DNA of 64,000 nt from Halocalculus aciditolerans (GCF_014647475.1 NZ_BMPG01000001.1:372001-436000); one strand, 5' to 3'. Shown: positions 41,059 through 51,495, counted from the first letter of the stretch. Program-made: numbers and translations. Notes: generated from the sequence alone by a model not told the origin.

Positions 41059-42498
41059 TTAGGCTTCGGCTTCCGCTTCCGCGTCGCCGTCGGCTTCGTC
41101 CGATTCGGACTCCGCCGTGTCCTCGCCGTAATACTGCTCGATGTACTCCTCGTCGACGCGGTTGAGCTCCGACTTCGGGAGCATCGAGAGGAGGTCCCAG
41201 CCGATGTCGAGCGTCTCGACGATGTCGCGGTTCGTCTGGTAGCCCTGCTGGACGAACTTGTTCTCGAACGCGTCCGCGAAGTCGAGGTAGCGGTTGTCGC
41301 GTTCCGAGAGCGCCTCGCGACCGACGATGTTCACGAGGTCGCGGAGGTCCTCGCCTTCCGCGTACGCCGCGTACAGCTGGTCGGAGACCCCGGAGTGGTC
41401 GCCGCGAGTGAGGCCCTCGCCGACGCCGTCGTCCATCAGCCGACTCAGGCTCGGCAGGACGTTCACCGGCGGCTGGATGCCCTGACTGTTCAGGTCGCGG
41501 TCCATCATGATCTGGCCCTCCGTGATGTACCCCGTCAGGTCGGGAATCGGGTGCGTCTCGTCGTCACCCGGCATCGTCAGGATGGGGATCTGCGTGACGG
41601 TCCCCTCGCGGCCCTTGATGCGGCCGGCGCGCTCGTAGAGCTGCGCCAGGTCCGTGTACATGTAGCCCGGATAGCCACGGCGGCCCGGGACTTCCTCGCG
41701 GGCCGCGCCGATCTCGCGGAGCGCCTCGCAGTAGTTCGTCATGTCCGTCAGGATCGTGAGGACGTGGTAGTCCTTCTCGAACGCGAGGTACTCCGCGGCC
41801 GTGAGCGCCATCCGCGGCGTAATCGTCCGCTCGACCGCCGGGTCGTCGGCGAGATTGAGGAAGACGACGCTGCGTTCGAGCGCGCCCGTGCGCTCGAAGT
41901 CGTCCATGAACTCGTTCGCCTCCTCCGCCGTGATGCCCATCCCGGCGAAGACGACTGCGAACTCCGTATCCTCGCCCGCTTCTTCGTCCTCGGGGACGGT
42001 CGCCTGTCGGGCGATCTGGAGCGCGAGCTCGTTGTGCGGCAGGCCGGACGCCGAGAAGATCGGAAGCTTCTGCCCGCGAACGAGCGTGTTCATCCCGTCG
42101 ATAGAGGAGACGCCCGTCTGAATGAACTCCTCCGGATACTCGCGAGCGTGCGGGTTGATCGCTTTCCCGACGATCTCCTGGCGCTTGTCCGGCACGATGT
42201 CCGGGCCGCCGTCGATCGGATTCCCGGCACCGTCCATCACGCGACCGAGGAGGTCCTCGGTCACCGGGAGCTTCAGGGTCTCGCCCAGGAAGCGAACGCT
42301 CGCGTCCTGCCCGATCCCCGTCGTCCCCTCGAAGACCTGCACCGCGACGAGGCCGTCGGACGTCTCGAGCACCTGGCCGTGTTTCACGTCGCCGTCCGGC
42401 GTCTCGATCTCGACGATCTCGTCGTACCCGATGGGTTCGTCCGTCTCGACGTACACCAGCGGGCCGCTAATCTCCGTTATCGTCTGGTATTCCTTCAT
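41059..42498 (-). CDS. atpB: A-type ATP synthase subunit B
   Basis: Non-catalytic nucleotide-binding subunit of the A1 head (479 residues). Recognisable are [15 protein letters not shown] at the N-terminus, [20 protein letters not shown] in place of a full P-loop, [16 protein letters not shown], and [20 protein letters not shown]. The acidic [12 protein letters not shown] tail resembles that of atpD. The start is one base after the atpA stop. Confidence 0.97.
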   Translation of the reverse strand: MKEYQTITEISGPLVYVETDEPIGYDEIVEIETPDGDVKHGQVLETSDGLVAVQVFEGTTGIGQDASVRFLGETLKLPVTEDLLGRVMDGAGNPIDGGPDIVPDKRQEIVGKAINPHAREYPEEFIQTGVSSIDGMNTLVRGQKLPIFSASGLPHNELALQIARQATVPEDEEAGEDTEFAVVFAGMGITAEEANEFMDDFERTGALERSVVFLNLADDPAVERTITPRMALTAAEYLAFEKDYHVLTILTDMTNYCEALREIGAAREEVPGRRGYPGYMYTDLAQLYERAGRIKGREGTVTQIPILTMPGDDETHPIPDLTGYITEGQIMMDRDLNSQGIQPPVNVLPSLSRLMDDGVGEGLTRGDHSGVSDQLYAAYAEGEDLRDLVNIVGREALSERDNRYLDFADAFENKFVQQGYQTNRDIVETLDIGWDLLSMLPKSELNRVDEEYIEQYYGEDTAESESDEADGDAEAEAEA

Positions 42499-42499
42499 C

Positions 42500-44251
42500 T
42501 TAGTAGAGCTCCTGGAGCTGTTCGGTGATCTCCGCTTCGAGGTCGTCGATGTAGGACTCCCACTCCTCCTGCACGCCGATGCGGTTCAGGCGCGGCGCGG
42601 CCTCGATGGCCGTGATCTCCTCGACGGGCGCGCCGCCCTCGAGGGCCTTGAACGCCTCGTCGTTGAGCGTCTTGATGGCACCGAGCATCCGGTAGGTCTT
42701 CTCCGGGGAGCAGTACGTGTCCGTGTCGTGGAACGCGTTCTGCTGGAGCCACGCCTCGCGCAGGTAGCGCGCGACCTCGAGCGTGAGCTGCTGGTCGTCG
42801 GGGAGGGCGTCCTTCCCGACGAGCTGCACGATCTCCTGGAGCTCGTCCTCCTCGTCGAGGACGTCGACCGCCCACTGGCGGCGCTCCGGGAAGTCCTCCG
42901 CGACGTTCTCTCGGTACCACGGGTCGAGCTGCTCCTTGTAGAGCGAGTACGACTCGTTCCAGTTGATGGACGGGAAGTGCCGGCGTTCGGCGAGGTCCGC
43001 GTCCAGCGCCCAGAACGTCTTCACGATACGGAGCGTGTTCTGCGTGACCGGCTCGGAGAAGTCGCCGCCCGGCGGGCTGACCGCGCCCACGACGGACACC
43101 GACCCCTCGGTCCCGTTGATGTTCTCGAAGTAGCCGGCGCGCTCGTAGAACTGCGCGAGGCGCGCGGCCAGATAGGCCGGGTAACCCTCCTCGCCGGGCA
43201 TCTCTTCGAGGCGCGAGGAGATCTCGCGCATCGCTTCCGCCCAGCGGGACGTGGAGTCCGCCATCAGCGCGACGTCGTACCCCATGTCGCGGTAGTACTC
43301 CGCGATGGTGATGCCCGTGTAGATGCAGGACTCGCGCGCTGCGACGGGCATGTTCGACGTGTTCGCGATGAGGCTCGTCCGCGCCATCAGCGGGTTCCCG
43401 GTCGTCGGGTCTTCGAGGTTCGGGAAGTCCTCGATGACTTCCGTCATCTCGTTCCCGCGTTCGCCGCAGCCGATGTAGATGACGATGTCCGCGTCGCTCC
43501 ACTTCGCCAGCTGCTGTTGCGTGACGGTCTTCCCGGAGCCGAACGGCCCCGGAATCGCCGCCGTCCCGCCTTTCGCGATGGGGAACATCCCGTCCTGCAC
43601 GCGCTGCCCCGTGATGAGCGGCGTCTCCGGCGTCTGCTTGTCGCCGGACGGCCGCGCTTCGCGGACCGGCCACTCCTGGAGCATCGCGATGTCCTCGTCG
43701 TTGTCGAGCTCCACGACCGTCTCGTCGACGGTGTGTGCGCCCGCGTTCACCGCGGTGACCTCGCCGCCCTCGGAGGTCGGCGGGACGAGGACCTTGTGTT
43801 CGATGCTGACGGTCTCGTCGACCGTCCCGACGATGTCGCCGGGCTCGACGACGTCACCGGTCTCGACGGTGGGCTCGAACTCCCACTCTTTCTCCATGTC
43901 GATGCCCGGTGCGTCGACACCGCGGTCGAGGAACGCGCCCATCTCGTCTTCGAGCACGTCCAGCGGGCGCTGCACACCGTCGTAGATGGTGTCCAGGAGG
44001 CCCGGGCCCAGGTCGACCGTGAGCGGGTTCCCCGTGTTGTCGACGGGTTCGCCGGGGGAGACGCCGGACGTCTCCTCGTAGACCTGGATGGTCGTTCGTT
44101 CGCCTTCGATCTCGATGACCTCGCCCATGAGTCCCTCGTCGCCGACGTAGACGACGTCGTTCATCTGGGCGTCGAGGTCCGTGGCGACCACAACGGGGCC
44201 GCTCACGCTCTCGATTACGCCGGAATCAATGGTTTCTACTGCCTGACTCAT
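42500..44251 (-). CDS. atpA: A-type ATP synthase catalytic subunit A
   Basis: Catalytic subunit (583 residues). The P-loop is [11 protein letters not shown] (near residue 235); the Walker B region is [13 protein letters not shown]. The A-type non-homologous insert (about residues 110-190) and [21 protein letters not shown] are present. There is no intein, although archaeal atpA is a common intein site. The start overlaps the atpF stop by four bases (ATGA). Confidence 0.97.
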   Translation of the reverse strand: MSQAVETIDSGVIESVSGPVVVATDLDAQMNDVVYVGDEGLMGEVIEIEGERTTIQVYEETSGVSPGEPVDNTGNPLTVDLGPGLLDTIYDGVQRPLDVLEDEMGAFLDRGVDAPGIDMEKEWEFEPTVETGDVVEPGDIVGTVDETVSIEHKVLVPPTSEGGEVTAVNAGAHTVDETVVELDNDEDIAMLQEWPVREARPSGDKQTPETPLITGQRVQDGMFPIAKGGTAAIPGPFGSGKTVTQQQLAKWSDADIVIYIGCGERGNEMTEVIEDFPNLEDPTTGNPLMARTSLIANTSNMPVAARESCIYTGITIAEYYRDMGYDVALMADSTSRWAEAMREISSRLEEMPGEEGYPAYLAARLAQFYERAGYFENINGTEGSVSVVGAVSPPGGDFSEPVTQNTLRIVKTFWALDADLAERRHFPSINWNESYSLYKEQLDPWYRENVAEDFPERRQWAVDVLDEEDELQEIVQLVGKDALPDDQQLTLEVARYLREAWLQQNAFHDTDTYCSPEKTYRMLGAIKTLNDEAFKALEGGAPVEEITAIEAAPRLNRIGVQEEWESYIDDLEAEITEQLQELY

Positions 44252-44589
44252 TCTCCTTCCTCGTTGTCGGACTCCATCAGGTCGATCCCGATAGCGCGCC
44301 GAATCTGGTCGCGGAGGCCCGTCTCACCGGCCCCCTCGGTGCCGAGCAGGACGAACGTCGGTTCGACGCTCGTCTCCACTCGCTCCCGGACGTCCCGGGA
44401 GAGATACTCCATGTCGTCTGCGTGCATCACGCCGATGCCGACGTTCCCGTCGTCGAACACGCGCTCGACGGCCGCGTCGAGCTCGGCTGCTTTCTCGTCG
44501 TCGGGAACGTTCTCGAACTTCCTGACGCCGGCGAGCCGGAATCCGGTCGTGAACTCCGGGCTGCCGACGACGGCGATCTCCTGCGTCAT
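44248..44589 (-). CDS. atpF: A-type ATP synthase subunit F
   Basis: Small regulatory subunit of the central stalk (113 residues), with the Rossmann-like [20 protein letters not shown] opening typical of NtpG/AtpF and [21 protein letters not shown] at the end. Overlaps of four bases on both sides tie it to atpC and atpA. Confidence 0.93.
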   Translation of the reverse strand: MTQEIAVVGSPEFTTGFRLAGVRKFENVPDDEKAAELDAAVERVFDDGNVGIGVMHADDMEYLSRDVRERVETSVEPTFVLLGTEGAGETGLRDQIRRAIGIDLMESDNEEGE

Positions 44590-45647
44590 AGGATGACGAG
44601 TTCCTCCTCGATTTCTTCCTCGCTCAGGCCGACTTCGCGGCCGCGAGCGATCGCGCGGATGTTGTCGACCTCGCGTTCCTTCGCGAGGACGTACGCGAGC
44701 GCCGGGCAGACGGAGAGCGGAAAGATGTGCGAGAGGTGGTCCGAGTAGGAGAGCAGCGCCGCGTCGAGCGCGTGCTCGAACGCGATGAGACTCCCGCCCT
44801 CGACTTCGATCTCTTCGAGCGCGGCGTCGAGTTCGTCGCCGTACGAGCTGTCCCGGAGGCGCGTGATGAGTTCGTCACGCTGCCCGACCAGGCTGTTGAG
44901 CTCGCTCGCCGAGAAGAGGCGGCCGCCCTCGATGTAGTACTCCGCGGGGTCGAGGTCGGCACCGGAGCGCGCGAGCCGGAACGCGTTCCGGACGTTCCGG
45001 AAGTCGATCTCGGCCTGCAGGAACTTCACGAACTCCCGCGTTCCCGAATCCGTCGCCGCGCCGAGCCCCTTCAGGAGGTGCTCGTAGAACGCGCGGTCCG
45101 TGGCGTTCTCCAGCGGCACGAGCGACCCCGACTCCTCGAAGTCACCGTACGCCGCGGCGAGCGGCTCGCCGAAGATGGTGTCGGCGAGCACGTCGACGGC
45201 CTCGCCGACGTCGTTCACCTCGCCGAGCTGCGCGAGCGTTCGCTCGTCCAGCTCGCCGGCGCGGATGAAGTCCGTCTCGATGGTCGCCGCGTCCGTCTCC
45301 GAGTAGACACCGCGGAGCGCCGTCTTGACGTTCCACGCGTCGAACTTCCGGAGGTAGCGCGTCAGGAGGTCGTCCATCCGGCCTTCCGCCCACGACAGGA
45401 GGTCCTCGCAGTGCTTCGCGAGGTTCCGGTTCAGGGCGTACTCCACGAGGTCGACGCCCGTGTGCCGGGACGCCAGCTCGTCGATCTCCGTCTGGTACTC
45501 GGACTCCTCGAGGAATCGCGCGATCTCGGCCGGCCCCATTCGCATCAGCGTGCGGTAATCCTCCTCGTCGAGGAGGGCCGCCCACCGAGAGCGAACACGA
45601 GCGTTCACGTACGCGTAGTTCGACGCGTCGCGGCCGATGGTCGTCAT
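44586..45647 (-). CDS. atpC: A-type ATP synthase subunit C
   Basis: Funnel-shaped socket (d/C subunit, 353 residues) that connects the proteolipid ring to the central stalk. It is wholly helical, with NYAYVNARVRSRWAALLDEE and the repeated domain pattern of this family. It overlaps atpE and atpF by four bases each. Confidence 0.93.
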   Translation of the reverse strand: MTTIGRDASNYAYVNARVRSRWAALLDEEDYRTLMRMGPAEIARFLEESEYQTEIDELASRHTGVDLVEYALNRNLAKHCEDLLSWAEGRMDDLLTRYLRKFDAWNVKTALRGVYSETDAATIETDFIRAGELDERTLAQLGEVNDVGEAVDVLADTIFGEPLAAAYGDFEESGSLVPLENATDRAFYEHLLKGLGAATDSGTREFVKFLQAEIDFRNVRNAFRLARSGADLDPAEYYIEGGRLFSASELNSLVGQRDELITRLRDSSYGDELDAALEEIEVEGGSLIAFEHALDAALLSYSDHLSHIFPLSVCPALAYVLAKEREVDNIRAIARGREVGLSEEEIEEELVIL

Positions 45648-46228
45648 TGGTCCTCGAAGAGCGTGTCGCTGATGTCCTTCAGGTCGTCGTCCCAGACCGC
45701 TTCGAGCACGCTGTCGAACGTGTTCTTCACGCGGACACGGGACGTCTCGCTCTCCACGACGACGCCGCCGAGACAGTCGAACTCGCCGGCGGGCTCCGCC
45801 GAGGAGTACTCCTCGACGAGGTCCGCGACGAGCTCCGCGTCCTGCGGCGCGTAGTGGACAGCGAGCTGTTCGCCCTCGTCGAACTCCGCGAGCGCCGCGT
45901 CGAGCAGCGCTTCCGTGAGTTCACGGCGTTCGTCGCCGTCGAGCGACGCGATTTGGTCTTCGACCTGCGAGCGGACGTCGTCGAGAGCGTCCCGGCGAGC
46001 GCGCATCCGCTCGTGTTTCGCTTCGAGCTTCGCGCTCGAGAGGCGTTGCTCGCGGAGCTGCTCGATCTCGCGCTCCGCTTCCTGTTCCGCCTCCTCGATA
46101 ATCTCGTCGGCGTCGGATTCGGCTTCGGCGACGATGTCCTCGGCTTCCGCCTCGGCGCGCTCGCGGATCTCCTCCGCCCGAGCGCGGGCATCGTCTCGAA
46201 TCTCCTCGACGACTGTGTCCAGGCTCAT
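45644..46228 (-). CDS. atpE: A-type ATP synthase subunit E
   Basis: Peripheral-stalk subunit (194 residues). The N-terminal half is a heptad-rich coiled coil (ARAEEIRERAEAEAEDIVAE) that pairs with subunit H; the C-terminal half is the globular head that binds A and B. It starts nine bases after atpK. Confidence 0.94.
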   Translation of the reverse strand: MSLDTVVEEIRDDARARAEEIRERAEAEAEDIVAEAESDADEIIEEAEQEAEREIEQLREQRLSSAKLEAKHERMRARRDALDDVRSQVEDQIASLDGDERRELTEALLDAALAEFDEGEQLAVHYAPQDAELVADLVEEYSSAEPAGEFDCLGGVVVESETSRVRVKNTFDSVLEAVWDDDLKDISDTLFEDQ

Positions 46229-46237
46229 CGTCAGCGT

Positions 46238-46516
46238 TTAGACGATGAAGATGACGACGAGCGCGAGGATAACGAGCGTTTCAGGGAGGACCGTGAACAG
46301 GAGACCGACCCCGAAGAAGTCCTCGTCTTCGGCGATCGCGCCGACGGCGGCGGCACCGATTCCACCCTCTGCGACGCCCGCGCCCAGCGCGGCGATACCG
46401 ACGCCGAGGGCGGCGAGGCCCGTCGCGAAGTCGCCGTTGATTTCGGCGAGAGCGAGGTCGGTGAAGCCGGCGAGCGATGCGAGCGCGTTGGCAAAGGCTA
46501 CTGTGATTTCGAACAT
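46238..46516 (-). CDS. atpK: A-type ATP synthase proteolipid (c ring) subunit
   Basis: Membrane rotor subunit. The 92-residue protein has an N-terminal leader-like segment, a first helix with repeated glycines (LAALGVGIAALGAGVAEGGIG), and a second helix FFGVGLLFTVLPETLVILAL containing the ion-binding glutamate (PET). A single hairpin is the usual haloarchaeal form. It starts three bases after atpI. Confidence 0.94.
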   Translation of the reverse strand: MFEITVAFANALASLAGFTDLALAEINGDFATGLAALGVGIAALGAGVAEGGIGAAAVGAIAEDEDFFGVGLLFTVLPETLVILALVVIFIV

Positions 46517-46519
46517 TGG

Positions 46520-48622
46520 TTAGTCTTGTGTAGTGTGCGTTCGCTGGTGACCGAACGGTTCGTATTTCTCCCCACCGCCTTCATAAAACTTCCCAAAGAA
46601 CTCGACGTATTCGAGGCGTATAGCCTGTAAGCCGGCGCTTGTGACGCCAAGCGCTAGCACGAACACGTGGCCGATGAGCAGGACGAGGATGCCGCCCAGC
46701 ACGCCGGCGATGCCGCTGTGAACGAGCCCCGGGAACATGATGGAGGCTTCGGGGTGGTGTTGCAGTGCTTCCGCGGCGGTCTGCCCGGTGAGGAAGTGGA
46801 ACTCCCCTTCGTACTGGTAGGCTCCGAAGAACAGGAGGTTGACGACGAACGCCATCCCCGCCTTCGCGATCATGACCGCGGCGAGCCGCGTGTACGAGAG
46901 CACGTGTGTGACCGTCTTCAGCGCTTCTTCGAGCGCGAGTGCGCCCTCCGCTGCGAGCAGCAGGAGGAGGCCGAGCAGCGCGACGCCGAGCGCGACGACG
47001 CCGGCCGTCGACGAGAACCCGGCGAACCCGAGCGCGACCGGGCTGCCGTTCATGACTTCGTAGATGAAGTCGGGTTTCGAGTCGGCGAGGTGGCGGCTGA
47101 AGATCCAGCCCCAGACGCCGACCATGATGAGGACCCACGAGCCGTTCTCCAGCACGGCCGTCTTCACGCCGTGGCCGCGGGCTTCAGTGATGAAGCCGAA
47201 CGCCTGCCCGACCGTCATGTGGATGACGCCGGCGAAGATGGAGACCGCCAGCCAGAGCTGGGCGTAGCCGAGATAGCCCGGCTGGAGGCCCTTGTGGATC
47301 GGCGGGTGGCCGTGCCAGAGCACCTCACCGAGGACGTGGAATCCGAATATCTCGCCGTAGAGGATACCGAAGAGCACCGTGAACCCACCGGCCCACATGC
47401 CGACGGAGCCGAGGCTCTTGATACCTTCACTGTCGAAGCGCGTGTAGAGGAACGCGCCGGCGAGCGTGTAGAGCAGCCCGTACCCGACGTCCCCGATCAT
47501 GAACCCGTAGAAGACGGGGAACGTGAGGAAGAGGACGACGGTCGGGTCGATCTCCCAGTACTTCGGGCGGTTGATGACGCGCACGAGGAACGCGAACGGG
47601 TTCATCGCGGCGGGGTTGTCCTGGACGACGGGCGGGCGTTCCTCCTCGCCGCCGTCGGCGACGGCGTGGTGGTCGCTCGGCGGCTCGTAGCTCGCGCGTT
47701 CGAGCTCTTCGATCTCGACGCGCTCGCCGACGGCGTCCTTCACGGCGGACGCGAACGACGAGTACTCGCTCGTCGGCACCCAGCCCTCCGCGACGAACGC
47801 GTGCTCCGTGGTCGCGAACTGGAGCGGCGCTTCCGCCTTCTCCACGGCGATGGAGAGCTCCTCTTCGGCGGCGAAGAGGAACCCGGCGTGTTCGAGTCCG
47901 AGCGTCTCCAGCTCGCTCTCGACGCTGTCGAGCTTCGACTGGAGCTTCCGCTTCCTCCGGGAGAGGCGGTCGAGATGCTCCTCGGGGGAGCCGTCGGCGT
48001 CCGGCACGTCGATGGCCAGGAACTCGACGCCGGCGAGGGCGTCGTCGAGCACGTCCGTCGCGCCGTCCGCCGGGTGGGCGAAGACGGCGACGATATCGGA
48101 GTCGTCCCCGGTGAACGTCTCGAACCGGGCGACGTTGCTCGCGTCTGCGAGCGCGTGCTCGACGGCGGCGGCGTCACCTTCGCCGACGGCGACTTCGAGT
48201 GAGTCGTAGCCGGCGAGGAGGTCGAGGTCGAGGCCGAGGTCGACGAACGGCTCGGTGCGCTCGATGGCCTCCTCGACGGCCGCGAGGTCGTCCTCGATGT
48301 CGCTCCGGCGGTCGTCGAGCTCGTTGACTTCCTGCCGGACGGCTTCGAGCTCCGTCTCCAGCGCGTCCTCGGTGACGATGCGCGCACTCCCCGCGTCGTC
48401 GGGCGAGACGTCGAGGATGGAGAGCAGCGACCTGACGGTGACGAGCTTCTCCGCCGCGTCGTTCGCGCCCTCGAGCGGCGACCCGCTCTCGAACCCCTCG
48501 GCGTCTTCCGCGTACGGCGTGAGGTGGACGACGTTCTCGTCGTGTGCGACTTCGATGACGTCTTCGACGACGCCTTTGGTGCCCGTGACGGACACCTTGC
48601 TCATCTGCTCAGGTCTGAGCAT
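46520..48622 (-). CDS. atpI: A-type ATP synthase subunit I (a subunit)
   Basis: Membrane stator that forms the ion half-channels and anchors the peripheral stalks (700 residues). The N-terminal ~330 residues are soluble and helical; seven or eight TM helices follow, including LTHVLSYTRLAAVMIAKAGM-like sequence (here TVTHVLSYTRLAAVMIAKAG) with the essential arginine. The first ATG overlaps atpH by 14 bases; MSKVSV six codons later is the alternative start. Confidence 0.95.
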   Translation of the reverse strand: MLRPEQMSKVSVTGTKGVVEDVIEVAHDENVVHLTPYAEDAEGFESGSPLEGANDAAEKLVTVRSLLSILDVSPDDAGSARIVTEDALETELEAVRQEVNELDDRRSDIEDDLAAVEEAIERTEPFVDLGLDLDLLAGYDSLEVAVGEGDAAAVEHALADASNVARFETFTGDDSDIVAVFAHPADGATDVLDDALAGVEFLAIDVPDADGSPEEHLDRLSRRKRKLQSKLDSVESELETLGLEHAGFLFAAEEELSIAVEKAEAPLQFATTEHAFVAEGWVPTSEYSSFASAVKDAVGERVEIEELERASYEPPSDHHAVADGGEEERPPVVQDNPAAMNPFAFLVRVINRPKYWEIDPTVVLFLTFPVFYGFMIGDVGYGLLYTLAGAFLYTRFDSEGIKSLGSVGMWAGGFTVLFGILYGEIFGFHVLGEVLWHGHPPIHKGLQPGYLGYAQLWLAVSIFAGVIHMTVGQAFGFITEARGHGVKTAVLENGSWVLIMVGVWGWIFSRHLADSKPDFIYEVMNGSPVALGFAGFSSTAGVVALGVALLGLLLLLAAEGALALEEALKTVTHVLSYTRLAAVMIAKAGMAFVVNLLFFGAYQYEGEFHFLTGQTAAEALQHHPEASIMFPGLVHSGIAGVLGGILVLLIGHVFVLALGVTSAGLQAIRLEYVEFFGKFYEGGGEKYEPFGHQRTHTTQD

Positions 48623-48941
48623 GCACCGCCTCCGTGAACCGCGCTACCGCGAGGTCGACCGCCTCGTCGGTGTTTCGCTTCGCGCGCTCCTCGAGGCGCT
48701 CTCGCTCCTGCTTCCCTTCCTTGATGACGCGTTCGCGTTCCGCCTCGATTTCTGCTTTCGCGTCCTCGATTCGGTCGTCTTTTAGTGCAGCCGCTTCCTC
48801 CTCGGCGTCGGTCCGAATCTCCTCGGCTTTCGCGCGCGCCTCGGTGATGCGTTCTTCGGCCTCGGCTTCGGCTTCAGCGACGATGTCGTCGGCGTCCTGC
48901 TCAGCCTCTTTTACTCGTTCGAGAACCTCTTGCCTCGGCAT
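48609..48941 (-). CDS. atpH: A-type ATP synthase subunit H
   Basis: Peripheral-stalk subunit (110 residues), a near-continuous right-handed coiled coil (LERVKEAEQDADDIVAEAEA, then AEERITEARAKAEEIRTDAE) that pairs with subunit E. It is the first gene of the cluster atpHIKECFABD, the standard haloarchaeal order. Confidence 0.93.
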   Translation of the reverse strand: MPRQEVLERVKEAEQDADDIVAEAEAEAEERITEARAKAEEIRTDAEEEAAALKDDRIEDAKAEIEAERERVIKEGKQERERLEERAKRNTDEAVDLAVARFTEAVHAQT

Positions 48942-48971
48942 TGGCTAACGGGCGATGCTTGCACGACTGCG

Positions 48972-48978
48972 TATAAGG
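48972..48978 (-). promoter_or_regulatory. TATA box of the atp operon
   Basis: CTTATAC on the minus strand is about 33 bases upstream of the atpH ATG, predicting a leader of under 10 bases. A second TATA-like GGTTATCCC at 49011-49019 serves the divergent methyltransferase gene. Confidence 0.6.
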
Positions 48979-49042
48979 TAGTTGCGAAAGGGCTGAGTCA
49001 GAACCCGAGGGGTTATCCCGGTCACCCACGAACCCGCGAGTG

Positions 49043-49663
49043 ATGGGAGTCCTCGAGGACAAAGCGCGAGCGCGGACGTTCTACCGCTATCTCTCGCGGG
49101 TCTACGACACGGTGAACGCGTACATCTGGAACGCGGAGATGCGGGACGAAGCCCTCGACTGGTTCGACGCGGACGCGGACGACCGCGTGCTCGACGTCGG
49201 CTGCGGCACGGGCTTCGCCACCGAGGGCCTCCTCCAGCACACGGAGGACGTCGTCGGCCTCGACCAGTCCGTCCACCAGCTCCAGAAGGCGTGGGCGAAA
49301 CTCGGGAAGCACGACCCGGTCTCGTTCACGCTCGGGGACGCCGAACGCCTCCCCTTCGACGACGACGCGTTCGACAAGACGTGGTCGTCGGGGAGCATCG
49401 AGTACTGGCCGAACCCCGCGACGGCGCTCGCCGAAATCCGCCGCGTCACGAAGCCCGGCGGCACAGTGTTAATCGTCGGGCCGAACGAGCCGCACACGTC
49501 GGTCGGGCAGTCGCTCGCGGACGCGATGATGCTCTTCTACGACGACGAGGAGGCGGACGAGATGTTCCACGACGCCGGCTTCGAGGACGTCGAACACCGC
49601 TACCTCGGCCCGTGGTACAAGCCCGACATCGCCATCGTCTCTATCGCCACGGTCCCCGAGTAG
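49043..49663 (+). CDS. SAM-dependent methyltransferase, UbiE/MSBQ-like
   Basis: A class I methyltransferase of 206 residues with motif I VLDVGCGTGFATEGLL, VGLDQSV (motif II), LGDAERLPFDDDAFDKTWSS (motif III region) and RRVTKPGGTVLIVGPNE. It resembles the quinone-ring methyltransferases related to plant MSBQ/MPBQ methyltransferase, so a role in menaquinone methylation is plausible. The ATG at 49043 is preferred to the GTG at 49040. Confidence 0.82.
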   Translation: MGVLEDKARARTFYRYLSRVYDTVNAYIWNAEMRDEALDWFDADADDRVLDVGCGTGFATEGLLQHTEDVVGLDQSVHQLQKAWAKLGKHDPVSFTLGDAERLPFDDDAFDKTWSSGSIEYWPNPATALAEIRRVTKPGGTVLIVGPNEPHTSVGQSLADAMMLFYDDEEADEMFHDAGFEDVEHRYLGPWYKPDIAIVSIATVPE

Positions 49664-50134
49664 TCAGCCGACGCGGACGCGGGCGACGGCGATTCGCTGC
49701 TTCTCGACGAACAGTTCGACTGTCACGGTGTCGCCTCGCTCTGGGAACGGCGCGTTCGTGCGAGCGACGCGGACGCTCGCGGTTTCGCCGACCGACCACC
49801 GCGGGTCGGCGTTCCGGTTGAACGGGCCGGTCGGCCCGCCCTTGAACCCCGACGCGGCGAAGAAGGGAACCGGTGGTTGGTCGGCCAGCGGCCGGCCGTC
49901 GACGCCGATGCGGACGCCGAGTCGCCGGGCGTCGAGCGGGCCGCCGGCGGTGAGCGTGAGCGCCACGCGGCCGCCCGCGGACGCGTCCGCTGTGACGCCG
50001 ACCGGCTCCGCCGGCTGCGGGAGGGCGAGCGCGGTCGCGCCGGCGACGACGGCGGCGAGGCAGACGCTCACGGCGACGAGCGAGACGACCGCAATCGGGC
50101 CGGTGGCGGCGCGCGACCCGCGGCGGGGAGACAC
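49664..50134 (-). CDS. type IV pilin-like / DUF1628 protein
   Basis: A 156-residue protein with a short basic start (RRGSRAATG) followed by one hydrophobic helix (PIAVVSLVAVSVCLAAVVAG) as in haloarchaeal pilins of the DUF1628 type, whose prepilin peptidase cuts just before the helix. The rest is a single beta-rich domain (VGVTADASAGGRVALTLTAG). It may be a minor pilin or an adhesin. It lies 22 bases after the secreted-protein gene on the same strand. Confidence 0.7.
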   Translation of the reverse strand: MSPRRGSRAATGPIAVVSLVAVSVCLAAVVAGATALALPQPAEPVGVTADASAGGRVALTLTAGGPLDARRLGVRIGVDGRPLADQPPVPFFAASGFKGGPTGPFNRNADPRWSVGETASVRVARTNAPFPERGDTVTVELFVEKQRIAVARVRVG

Positions 50135-50156
50135 GCTCCGAGGTCGCCGCGTCTTC

Positions 50157-51377
50157 CTACGTAAGCGTTGAGACGGTCACGTTGTACTGCTCGCCCTCCC
50201 GGAACGCGGTGACGTTGTACGTCCCCTGGGGGGAGAGCGCCCAGAGCTCGCCGTCGGTGCCCGTCTGTCCGACGGTCGTGCCGTTGATGCGGACGCTCGC
50301 GTCGAGCGGCGCGCCGGTCGCGTTCGTCACGGCCACGCGGAGCGGTCCGCCGGCGTACGTCCGATTCACCCAGAGCGTCCGGTTGTCGTGACTGTCACTC
50401 ACCGACGGGCCGGTGGGGAGCGAGGAGAGGTACTGGTACTGCGTCTCGCTGTACACGTTCGTCGTGTTCGCGTCGATGAACGCGACCAGCCGCCCGTGGT
50501 TGTGCGTGATGTCGGCGGTGTAGGCTATCTGCCCCCAGAACCGCTGGTTGCGCCGGTGGTTGTTCTGCCCGGACTGATTCCACCCCCACGGGTAGGCTTC
50601 CTGGAACTGCTGTTGGCCCTCGGAGATGGTGTCGATTGTGCCCTGCGAGCCGGTGAAGGCGTCGGCGTCGACGGCCTCGCGGACGTAGGTGTCGTCGTCG
50701 ATGGTGGCGAGCGTGAACCCGCTCGCGGTCGCGGCGACGTAGATGCGCGTCGGCGGCTGGTCGTCGCGGATCGCCGCGGCCGCGCGCTCGCGGACCGGGC
50801 CGGTGAGCGTCGCGAGGTGCGCGTTCGCCTTGCCGAGCTCCACGCGGATCGACTGCGCGTTACGGAGCTGGCGGGCGCGCGGGAAGGCGTCCTCGACGAG
50901 GCGGTTCACGCCGCGAGCGCGCGAGTCGACGTACGCCATCGTCTGGACGTACTCGGTCGCGGTGAGTTCACCGGCCGCGTACGCCCGCGTCGCGTTCTGT
51001 TGGAGGCGTTCGAGCTCGTCGATACGGGCGTTGATTCGCTCGGTCTCGTTCTCGAGGACGGCGCGTCTGGCGTCGGCGGTAGTGGCGTTCTGCCAGCGCT
51101 CGTCGAACTCGTAGGCGGCGAGCGCGTTCCCGCCGTCGCCGGTGCCGATGCGGACGGCGCTCGTGAGCGTGAGCGAGGGTTCGACAGTGGTGGCGCGCGC
51201 CGCGCCGTCGAGGACGAGGACGTCGGTGGTGTTCTGTGCGGGCGAGACGAGACGTGGCGTCTGCCCGACCTCGTTGTCGACGTTCGCGTTCGGGGTGGTG
51301 CCGCCGAGCGAGACAGCGGCTACGGGGAGGGCGAGGACGAGGAGGGCGACGACGAACGCGGGGACCAACCGCGGCAT
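50157..51377 (-). CDS. secreted haloarchaeal protein, unknown function
   Basis: A 406-residue protein with an N-terminal signal peptide (LVPAFVVALLVLALPVAAV), a helical region (about residues 100-200, rich in Arg, Glu and Asn; ENETERINARIDELERLQQN) and a C-terminal beta domain with carboxypeptidase-regulatory-like sequence (GAPLDASVRINGTTVGQTGT). There is no C-terminal anchor. It is divergent from the membrane-bound HTH regulator at 51496, and I recall related gene pairs in other haloarchaea. A leaderless start at 51377 is supported by the TATA box at 51402-51408. Confidence 0.7.
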   Translation of the reverse strand: MPRLVPAFVVALLVLALPVAAVSLGGTTPNANVDNEVGQTPRLVSPAQNTTDVLVLDGAARATTVEPSLTLTSAVRIGTGDGGNALAAYEFDERWQNATTADARRAVLENETERINARIDELERLQQNATRAYAAGELTATEYVQTMAYVDSRARGVNRLVEDAFPRARQLRNAQSIRVELGKANAHLATLTGPVRERAAAAIRDDQPPTRIYVAATASGFTLATIDDDTYVREAVDADAFTGSQGTIDTISEGQQQFQEAYPWGWNQSGQNNHRRNQRFWGQIAYTADITHNHGRLVAFIDANTTNVYSETQYQYLSSLPTGPSVSDSHDNRTLWVNRTYAGGPLRVAVTNATGAPLDASVRINGTTVGQTGTDGELWALSPQGTYNVTAFREGEQYNVTVSTLT

Positions 51378-51495
51378 ACGTCTGACGGATACGCACGCGA
51401 ACATAAAAACCCACACGGAAGTCCGGGCCGCTCCGTTCATCGTGGTGTCATGCCGATGGAAAGCGTTTTGCCGCGACGGGGAGCACTCACACGTA
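51378..51495. promoter_or_regulatory. divergent promoters of secreted protein and membrane regulator
   Basis: A minus-strand TATA TTTTTATG (51400-51407) is 25 bases before the secreted-protein ATG. On the plus strand, an AAGCGTTTTG element (51461-51470) is about 28 bases before the regulator ATG. Both mRNAs would be leaderless, and the shared region is small enough for one regulator to control both. Confidence 0.55.

Noticed and set aside
42500-44251. Intein in atpA
   Set aside because: The protein has normal length and the P-loop region is uninterrupted.
42122-44596. 824-codon plus-strand frame opposite atpA and atpF
   Set aside because: Antisense shadow; the minus strand encodes recognisable ATP synthase subunits over the same bases.
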